Assembly (NCBI GenBank): GCA_036365145.1
Contig: JAEOAD010000029.1
Location: forward strand, 18,606,001 to 18,670,000
Direction of reading: 5' to 3'
Length of the DNA stretch: 64,000 nt
Source: Orientallactaga sibirica
Lineage: Eukaryota; Chordata; Mammalia; Rodentia; Dipodidae
Shown here: positions 56,671 through 64,000 of the stretch, in pieces
How positions within the stretch are numbered: position 1 is the stretch's first letter
How the letters are laid out: each line of letters begins with the position of its first letter
Translations under genes and position numbers: made by a program
The notes under the pieces: model-generated
Databases searched by the model: none
What the model was told of the DNA's origin: nothing
The model's input: the letters and a program-made list of their open reading frames with translations, nothing else

Positions 56671-56919
56671 AATACCTTAACAGTGCTGAAATCTGCAACA
56701 GGCTACTAAGGAAGTTAAGTTTGAACATAATCACTTCATTTAAAATTTTTTTTTTTCTTTTAAATTTAAATGAGATGGGGTTGAAGTGAAAATAATTTTG
56801 TCAACCATGTTCATGAATTATAGATGTGATATGCATTGGTAGAATAGTGATGGTCTTTTGTGATACTTAATTTTTACAAATCCCGGTCAGTCTCTATGTA
56901 TCTCATAGAATAAATAAAT

Positions 56920-56950
<31 letters not shown>

Positions 56951-58340
56951 CCTGCTTTGCTTCCACTGAAGGGCTTCCAGGGCTATGTGTCTGCTCCTGA
57001 GCTCATTTTAAGTATATGTACCCTTTGCTTGTATTTGTATTAAAGAATAAGGAAAAGAAACCTTTATTGTTGAGCATGATGGCATTGTCCCCTTTATTTT
57101 TTTCTCTTTGGGCAACATAAAAAGCAAGTTATTCTTTTTATATATCTTTTTTTTTTCTTTTGCAAACTTTTTGTTTTGTTTAAAAATAGCTTTATAAAAG
57201 GGCTTTTATAATCCCCCCCCAATAGAGATATTTAAGTCTTTTCAGATCAAAAAGTTTATTTTTAGTTGATTAATTAACAGAATACAATCGGCCATTCCCA
57301 CCACCCCATGCACTTGCCTCTATCCAATGATCCAGAAAAGAAAGCACCATGGTTATGAGATTTTTAACGATATTAAATTTGGTGGCTAGCCAAACATCTA
57401 TAGGAATAAAAATGAAAGTGCCTAAAGAACTTGGAAATATGAGCAAAATAGAAAACAACATGCAAACAGGAATTAAATGCAGATGAAAGCTCTGGAGAGA
57501 GGTATTGAACACAGACATTCAGCGGGTAGGTAAAGTCATGCAGGCTGTGGGAGAGCACACAAGTGCAGTACTGGCAAACACCCATGGTGGGTAACCAACT
57601 GCTCTTGATTTGGCTAATAAATCCACTCAGTGGAATGGAACTCATTGCTGGAACTGGGAAATAAGTCAAAGCCATGTAAAAAAATGAGCTCAGTCTCCAA
57701 GATCTAGATGCCACCAAATGTGGGCTAGAAGAGAGCCAATGCATATAAAATTCCCTCCAAAACATATATGGTTATCCCTTCTATCTAGTATTAACTTCTC
57801 TCTCCGTTGGAGAATTTGCTTATCTTTTCCAGGTGGACAACGAACCTGAAGGGAGGATCAGCTAACCATACCTCACTAGCTGAAACCATAGAACAACCCA
57901 GGGGAAGGGCAAGAATACAGCGGTCAAGGTGATCACAACACCAGCAAAAGGCTGAAGGATATAAACACAGAGAACATCCAACTCCAACTAAGTCAGATAT
58001 CCAGAGACACAGAGGCTCCCAAAACCTCATCAAGGAAGCAGAACTAAAATGACCCCAATGTGGCTCAGGGAAACTCGCAGAAGAGGGGGCAGAAAGATTG
58101 TTAGAGTCACAAGTTGGGGCACTATGCACAGAGACTGGGGCCTATCCACCAGAACTCTTGAGTAAAATCACAATGCATGACCCACATTCCCCATTGATGA
58201 GGGTCCCTTTGAAAGTGGGAGGACGGGGAGGAGGACAATGGAACCAATACTATGAATGTAAAATCAGAATAATATAAATTAAAAATATATATTAAAAAAA
58301 TAAATAAATAATAAAAAAAAAAAAAAAAAAAAAAAAAAAA
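56671..58340 (+). mobile_element. 5'-truncated L1 insertion with perfect TSD
   Basis: GAAAGTGAACCTTTC at 56656-56670 recurs at 58341-58355 immediately after an A-rich tail (58292-58340), giving insertion bounds. The 3' 1 kb (from about 57290) is L1 3' UTR: GGGTAACCAACTGCTCTTG, GGAACTCATTGCTGGAACTG, GAGGGGGCAGAAAGATTG and GTGGGAGGACGGGGAGGAG, in the same order and spacing as the L1 end at 34 kb. The 5' ~600 bases (56671-57280), with (TAAA)n at 56909-56948, are not recognised and may be an inverted L1 5' segment, older tail sequence or a co-inserted fragment. Minus frames of 130 and 112 codons in the UTR are not genes. Confidence 0.8.
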
Positions 58341-58689
58341 GAAAGTGAACCTTTCCATGAAAATAAAAAAGGACCAGAGCTTAAAAGAAAGCTATGATGT
58401 AGTAAGAATATAACACACAAGAAACAAAATTACTGTTTCCTCATTCCAGCAATAGGTTTACATTATTGCTGCTAGTACCCCAAATTTCAGTTTGAGAAAT
58501 GAACAGCCAAAGGGTGCACTTTATCTTCAGGGTTAGTTGAACCTCAGAGAAAGCTGATTGGTTGGCCCCAAAATGATCAGCACACCTGATTATAGAATGC
58601 AGTAGTTGAGGGATGAGACTGCACTGGATCTGATGCTGAATTCCTAGCTGGCTATCTAAAAAAATAAAACCACATGGCTCCAGTTTCAC
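58341..58689. other. Single-copy DNA
   Basis: No gene recognised. The 91-codon minus frame (58441-58716) has no family resemblance. Confidence 0.4.
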
Positions 58690-58795
58690 CCTCACTTCCA
58701 TGACTAGCAGAACCACAGGTTACCAAGTGTTCAAACATATGAGCCCATGAGGGACTGTTCACATTCAAATCACAGTAGGTTTAACCAATGAAATA
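58690..58795 (-). mobile_element. LTR-like rodent repeat, 5' end only
   Basis: ACCAAGTGTTCAAACATATG, AGCCCATGAGGGACTGTTC and ACATTCAAATCACAGTAGG are the antisense of the start of the 25.9-kb repeat (TATGTTTGAACACTTGGTCC there). Confidence 0.6.
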
Positions 58796-58815
58796 TCTTG
58801 TGTTAATAGGAGAGA

Positions 58816-58816
<1 letters not shown>

Positions 58817-58847
<31 letters not shown>
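58817..58847. repeat. A31 homopolymer
   Basis: A pure run of 31 A following TAATAGGAGAGAC. No SINE or L1 body precedes it directly, so its origin is unclear. Confidence 0.97.
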
Positions 58848-58848
<1 letters not shown>

Positions 58849-59079
58849 CAATATGTTAGACACGAACTAATTGATACAGTGTGGGGTTAGCAGGGCTCTT
58901 AAAGTAAATTGCAAATGGCTAAAGCTTATAAGGAGTCATCAGGTTTTTCTTATATCGTTTTCCTTAAAGAAAACCTGGCAGGCACTATTTGCTGAAGTCC
59001 AGAAATGTCAAGATTTCCCCTTCTCTAGAAAAGTAAATGGGATTAATTTCTTTCCTTCATACCTGGAGAAGTAGCAGGA
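58848..59079. other. Single-copy DNA
   Basis: No feature recognised. Confidence 0.4.
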
Positions 59080-59440
59080 CAACTGGCATGGGGGAATCAA
59101 CTGACCATCTCAGCCCCCATCAATTATATTCTCATAAAAGATCCTGCTGAGAGTCACAAGGCAGATTTTCTCCACTTGGGAGCTTCTCTTCCACTTGGGT
59201 GCATTCTGCTTTACTTTCCTTCACTGGGTTTTCCTATTTCCATGACCATACTTGTGTTTTGTTAGAATTCTGTCCTCTTTCCTGTCTAGAATAAAATCAT
59301 TAGCTACATAATACAATCTTTCTCAACTTCAACTTTTAAGGTCTGGGCATTTCATTCATTGAAATGAATTCAAGATAAGAACCTGGAGGCCACAAGCTCA
59401 GTATAAGTTTTATGTGACCCACACCATCTGACAAGTTAAA
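59080..59440 (+). mobile_element. LTR-like segment B
   Basis: Contains GTCTAGAATAAAATCATTAG (AATAAA-type signal), AAGGTCTGGGCATTTCATTC, GAATTCAAGATAAGAACCTG and GCTCAGTATAAGTTTTATGT. The last 90 bases align by eye with the end of segment A at 53.4-53.5 kb in the same orientation. Upstream halves are less similar, so they could be different members of one LTR family. Boundaries approximate. Confidence 0.5.
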
Positions 59441-60245
59441 TCCTGAGTTAATGCTTAACCAGGAGCCAAGAACGTCTCCATCACTTCCCTTGAATAAGCA
59501 GCTGAAACTGTCAGGTGAATTAAGAGCTCTTATTTAGACCACAGAACTTTGACCTTCAAAAGAAAGTTTCTAGGATCAAGATAAATCCACCATTATAATA
59601 TTGCCTAGTCCTAAGTGGTGGAAACCAAATGACATGTTTTCTCTCAATGATGACACTAGCCATAGGTGAAAATCTTCTTTTAAAATTAATACATGAAATG
59701 CCATAAACTAAAGCTTTTTTTTTTTTTAATTTTTATCTTTGGGCCAGATAATACAACAGAAAATTGCAAAGGTCTCAAGATATCTAAAAATCAATCTTTT
59801 ATGTAAGGCTGTCATTTGCTAACATTAACTATTTACATAAAAACAAAACTGAGTAGCAAATTGGCAATCTGAGCACCTGGATAATGACTTATTTTTCTAC
59901 TTCTGCTTTGCACTCTATATCACCTTGTCAAAAACTAAAAATAGTGGGTGGTTTTCATGTGAGTGAAGCCTCAATGGAGAGCAGCCATAGCTTCCTTCCA
60001 GTCCACTCTGGCTTCAAAATTATATTTGTGAAGTGGGACAATGGCTTAGTTAGTGGTTAACACACACACACACGGGAAAACAAATCAATAATATTCTAAA
60101 TGGTATTTGTTTCTTGGATTTTAAATGATTTAATTCTCATTTTCCTCTGAAAGTCCTGAATTTATTTATATATAATCTTTACAAAATATATTTATAGTTG
60201 TTTTCTGAGACATATTCCATCTTTGACCACAAAAAAGTCAGGGGA
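59441..60245. other. Single-copy DNA with one SINE-head relic
   Basis: No gene recognised. GGGACAATGGCTTAGTTAGT then GGTTAACACACACACACAC (60033-60073) is a tRNA-like SINE head reduced to box A and joined to a (CA)n tract. Confidence 0.45.
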
Positions 60246-60440
60246 GGACTGGAGAGATGGTTTAGTGGTTAAGACACTTGCCTGCGAAGACAAATGACTC
60301 AGGTTCAATTCCCCAGGACCTATGTCAGCCATGTTCCCAAAGAGGCACATGTGTCTGGAGTTTGTTTGCAGTGTCTAAAAGCCCTGGCATGCCCATTCTT
60401 TCTCTAGCTCTATCTCTCAAATAAATAAATAAAACTATTC
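60246..60440 (+). mobile_element. Dip-like SINE, type A
   Basis: GGACTGGAGAGATGGTTTAG head, CAGGTTCAATTCCCCAGGAC (box B), AAGAGGCACATGTGTCTGG, GTTTGCAGTGTCTAAAAGCC, short CT tract and AAATAAATAAATAAAAC tail. A type B copy begins 15 bases later in the same orientation. Confidence 0.94.
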
Positions 60441-60455
60441 AAATGGTAAATAAAG

Positions 60456-60674
60456 GGCTGGAGGGATGGCTTAGTGGTTAAGGCATCAGCCTGTGAAGCC
60501 TATGAAAGCTTATTTGATTCTCCAGGTCCAACGTTTAGTCAGATGTGAAAAGTAATGCAAGGGCGCAATGCCACATTTGCCCACAAGGGGGCACACATGT
60601 CTAGAGTCCATTCACAGCAGCTGAGAGGCAGCTGGCGCACCCATTCTGTCTCTCTCTCTCTCTCAAAAATACAA
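60456..60674 (+). mobile_element. Dip-like SINE, type B, with TSD
   Basis: GGCTGGAGGGATGGCTTAGT head, GATTCTCCAGGTCCAACG (no duplication), GCCCACAAGGGGGCACAC, CAGCAGCTGAGAGGCAGC, CT tract. GTAAATAAAG at 60446-60455 and 60675-60684 is a 10-bp TSD, partly made of the neighbouring SINE's tail. Confidence 0.93.
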
Positions 60675-60743
60675 GTAAATAAAGCTGGGGTGAGCGGAAG
60701 AAGCCAAACCAGACCAGAAAAGAACCTACCCTACAGTGGTAAA

Positions 60744-60746
<3 letters not shown>

Positions 60747-60778
<32 letters not shown>
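60747..60778. repeat. (GA)n microsatellite
   Basis: Sixteen perfect GA units, not attached to a SINE body (the neighbouring sequence AGAAGCCAAACCAGACCAG is unique). Confidence 0.96.
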
Positions 60779-60780
<2 letters not shown>

Positions 60781-62271
60781 TCATCCAGCATTCATAAACT
60801 GGGAATGGATTACAAGAATTGAGGACAATGTCACATCTCCCTTTGTATAAAATAATCAAGCTCTTTGAAGTGACCATGAATGGCTATATTCTCATCAAAC
60901 AGTTATTCAGTTTTCTACTGTCTTTTACCTCATACACTTTTACTGATGAGAAAGAAGATACTAGATATATGAACTTTTGTAGTGACACATAGTATTCACG
61001 CAACAGGATTTATTTGAACATTTTCATAAGCATTGCTTTTACTTCTCATAATAGGAAAGTGTGTGCACATAAATATCCTTGGGAACAGTTCTATTAATTT
61101 CCCAATTAATTATTTTCTTAAAACACCAAGGATGCTGGTGCAGAAATTCAGAACAAAAATGAAAAATGTGTTTCATGCAAGCTTAGCCTCATTGATTTTC
61201 TTCAGGGTATATACAATAGAAGAGCTTTCCATTTGAATTCACTGATATAATGGGGTGGAAGACCCCATTCAATAATTTTTGAAAAGGAGGAATCTCAGAC
61301 TAGAGTTATAAAGAAAAACACACACACACCTATCAAAAAGGAAAAAAAATGCTTTTTAAAAACATAATTTAAAGAAAAACAGAAAACTGCATAAAATCAA
61401 AGATAGTAATATCAATATCACTTGTTTAATTAAAAAAATTAGCAGAAAAAATGCAAATGTAGACCACTGAGGCAGACATGATGGAAACACTGTGGGCACG
61501 GGAAACTGTACTTTTCTTTGTGGGTAATTGATACCCTCTTCCTACATCTCCACAACTGATCACTATTAATACTTAAGTGCAAATAAGACGATCATATTTT
61601 AAAATGTCAAATAAATAAGCATGCCTTATAATTTAGTAAGATGACAAAACAGTAATGGCGGATGAAAGAGAAAGTCGATGGTGGAAATAAGGTTCGGGAT
61701 GAAACTTAGTGAGCCAAAGCATTTAAAAATCAATACATATCATCAGGAACTAATGATAACAGATCTGTGGAAATAAATAACACAGAGACATTTGCAGGTA
61801 TATGATTCTTCTTTTTAAAATAATGCCCTGAAAATTTTCTTTGTGTTTTCTGCAAATTCATCCCAGTCCTAAAATGATTGCTTACAGCTAACAGCTTGCT
61901 GGGCTCCTAGTGATTCCAATAATTATCTCTATTGAGCTACTGTATTGATCTGTAGCTGCTGGCAATTCTGAAATGCCCCTTTTATCCTGCTAGAGGTAAT
62001 AGAATTAATGAGTAACTTTGCCAAACATCACAGAGACACTTAAGTACAAAACTAAATTTAAAATTTTAGCTAAAATAAATTTAAATAAGATTTTTCCCAT
62101 TTGTTTGTTCACTGTAGAAGAAATACCAAAACAATACCTAAGAATATCAGATAAATCAGATAAGTCAACTAGAGGATCTTCTAACCAGCTTTGCTGATAA
62201 AAATGGGAAATAATTCAAACATAGATAATTATGAGTTTAAATGTAGTTTGTGAATTAAGAAAAAAATCCAT
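60779..62271. other. Single-copy AT-rich DNA
   Basis: About 1.5 kb with no gene or repeat recognised, apart from a short (CA)n at 61318-61328. The segment 61860-62000 is rich in TAAT-type homeodomain cores (see findings). Confidence 0.45.
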
Positions 62272-62529
62272 GGGGCTCAAGAGGATTATAAGTGGAAAAA
62301 AAAATGCTTGTTGCACAAGCATGAGTACTGGAGATTGGGTCACCAATACCTACATAAGTGTTAAGTAGGTACGGTGTTCCACTTGCAATCCTAATGCTTG
62401 GAAGGAAGAGGCAATAGGCCCCTGGGGCAAACTACCTAGCTCAACTAGATGAATCAGTAAACTCTGACTTCCATGAAGAGGTCTGTCTAAATAAATAAAG
62501 TAGACACACACACACACACACACACACAT
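62272..62529 (+). mobile_element. B4-type SINE
   Basis: GGGGCTCAAGAGGATTATAA, ATGCTTGTTGCACAAGCATG (ID-like head), CTACATAAGTGTTAAGTAGG, CTTGCAATCCTAATGCTTGG (B1 body), GGGGCAAACTACCTAGCTC, CTCTGACTTCCATG and a (CA)n end. The order is that of rodent B4; the copy is diverged. Confidence 0.82.
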
Positions 62530-63054
62530 GTGAAAAAATCATAACAGACATTGTAAGGGATGGTTCAAAGTTCTGCCTTTGATTTAGCATTCATCAAGTT
62601 GAATCAAGCTTAGTTTCTAAATGTGAGACTTTGCCCCACCTTCCTTTCCTGAAATATGAGGATGGAGAATACCTATTGCTCCAGTGGGAAGCTCTCCTAT
62701 GCATTCATTTATAGACCATTGTAGACGTTAGGAAGGGAGTTCTATGGAGTTCCTTCTTAATGGGAGAGTGCTCAGAACCACCAGAAATCGTTTCCAGTTG
62801 ATTTCTTAAAACAGAGAGTTTGGAAATATATGTATCGTTCTACATAACAAATGAAATATGAATGTGATCATGCTGAATTTAAAACACTTTAGACATCTAC
62901 TCTTACTTTGCAACTAAGACTGTTCAAACTATGTAATAGAAACTATATCATAATGTGAACAAAGATGGAGATACCAGACAGATACTTCTCACAATATAAG
63001 TATTTATTTGCTGCAAATGGCATTTTGTAAGAAACCTTTTCGTTTTTCTTAAGA
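62530..63054. other. Single-copy DNA
   Basis: No gene or repeat recognised. Confidence 0.45.
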
Positions 63055-63281
63055 TTTTTTTTATTTTTATTAACTTGAAAGGGGGAAAGAGAGTGAGAGG
63101 TAGAGGCAAATAGAGAGAAAGAATGGGCTGTGCATCACAGGGCCTCCTAGCCAGCGCATATGAACTCCAGACATACACAACACTTCATGTATCTGGCTGT
63201 ATGTGGATAGATGGGAATCAAACCTAGGTCCTTTGACTTTGCCAGGCAGTGCCTTAACTGTGGAGCCATCGCTCCAGCCCC
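63055..63281 (-). mobile_element. Dip-like SINE, type A
   Basis: TTTTTTTATTTTTATTAACT tail, purine tract, CATCACAGGGCCTCCTAGCC, TGAACTCCAGACATACAC, CTTCATGTATCTGGCTG and head complement GAGCCATCGCTCCAGCCCC. Confidence 0.93.
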
Positions 63282-64000
63282 AAGGGAAGCCTTTCCTCAG
63301 AAGCATTTAGTTAATTACAGAACTGACAAACAGTGCTGGGAAAATGGAATAAACACAGTTAAATGGCTGAAATAGGCACTGCTGAGAGGATGTCTGCACA
63401 AGATGTTTCTGTTAAGTTGGCAGCCCTAATAAGCATAGACATTACAGCAACCTTGGCCTCCAGCATACTTATTTATAAGGAAAGGAGCTGTATGCTTATT
63501 TGAAAAAATCATGGATTGTAAAATTGTATAGGGTATCACTGGCTGACCGCTGTTTTTAAATATAAAAACAATCAGACATTATTTCCTAACATTGAGTAAT
63601 TGCTGTTTTTAAAGTAAAGCAGGCATCAGTGAGTGGAAAAATTGCAAAATTGGTGAATGGAAAATCATTTTTGACCAATTTATCATTTCAACCAATTTGT
63701 TTTTGACTTACTCATTTGCAACCATCTTTCCCAGACAATTTACTGAAAACCAGATCTGCTTTCCAGAGAGAGGGATTCAGCAGCTATGTTATTCTCCCTG
63801 CATTGTCAATGCTGCTGATGAATCTACACTATGTGATGATCATGTCTTGGTAGGTAAAAGACACCTCTGACCCTGCCCCCTAGTGTTTCTACAGTGGAAA
63901 TGGTGCTCTCCTGCACAGGATCCTGTCCCTGTCTCTGGCTCTGCTTTCTTGCTCCATCTCTCCAAGGCTACATAGTAAAATGACATCATGTACAAATTGC
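63282..64000. other. Single-copy DNA to the window edge
   Basis: No gene or repeat recognised. The last 150 bases are less AT-rich. Nothing supports an exon. Confidence 0.4.

Noticed and set aside
57373..57765. 130-codon minus-strand frame
   Set aside because: Lies antisense within an L1 3' UTR fixed by its TSD; no conservation expected and none recognised.
57791..58129. 112-codon minus-strand frame rich in Cys and Trp
   Set aside because: Also antisense to the same L1 3' UTR; the residues come from the UTR's purine-rich plus strand.

Overview
The window reads as mammalian nuclear DNA from a rodent. It is AT-rich and has no CpG island and no recognisable protein-coding gene. No open frame is long enough or similar enough to a known family to be called. 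Most of the recognisable content is retrotransposon-derived. The commonest repeat is a tRNA-derived SINE of the B2 superfamily (about 30 copies). Its head has Pol III box A (TGGCTTAGTGG) and box B (GGTTCGATTCC), but the body differs from mouse B2. It looks like the 'Dip' type described in jerboas and their relatives (Dipodoidea). Together with rodent B1 and B4 SINEs, this suggests a jerboa-like rodent; that assignment is from memory of the family and was not searched.

Three forms of the Dip-like SINE occur. Type A is short and ends in a CT-rich tract plus an AAATAAAT tail. Type B is longer and carries CCACAAGGGGGC and a GAGATTGGAACC-type segment; three of its seven copies have that segment duplicated in tandem. 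Type C, one copy at 51.1 kb, has extra sequence in the middle. Many copies keep clear 9-16 bp target-site duplications (TSDs), so insertion order can be read, including nested insertions at 4.3-4.7, 34.1, 39.9 and 56.0 kb.

Layout. 0-13 kb: SINEs, (TA)n at 4.0 kb, LTR-like fragments at 3.6 and 11.7 kb. 13.2-13.5 kb: a 76-bp tandem repeat. 15-24 kb: SINEs, one L1 scrap and an old L1 3' UTR piece at 23 kb. 23.7-24.5 kb: the most unusual object, a 733-bp minus-strand insert with a 13-bp TSD, a poly(A) signal and short tail, and a 56-bp minisatellite that has an inverted copy of its own unit. It splits an older SINE. 25-36 kb: LTR-like fragments, two L1 3' ends, an ancient L2, SINEs, (GT)n and (TA)n. 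36.9-40.6 kb: a cluster of ancient antisense L1M relics. 42-52 kb: SINEs separated by single-copy AT-rich DNA. 53-60 kb: two same-strand LTR-like segments about 6 kb apart, and a truncated L1 with a perfect 15-bp TSD. 60-64 kb: SINEs and single-copy DNA, with a possible conserved non-coding segment near 61.9 kb.

There is therefore no gene network to describe. The window is either a gene desert or part of a large intron; the sequence alone does not decide. Three short open segments beside splice-like signals are reported as weak exon candidates only.
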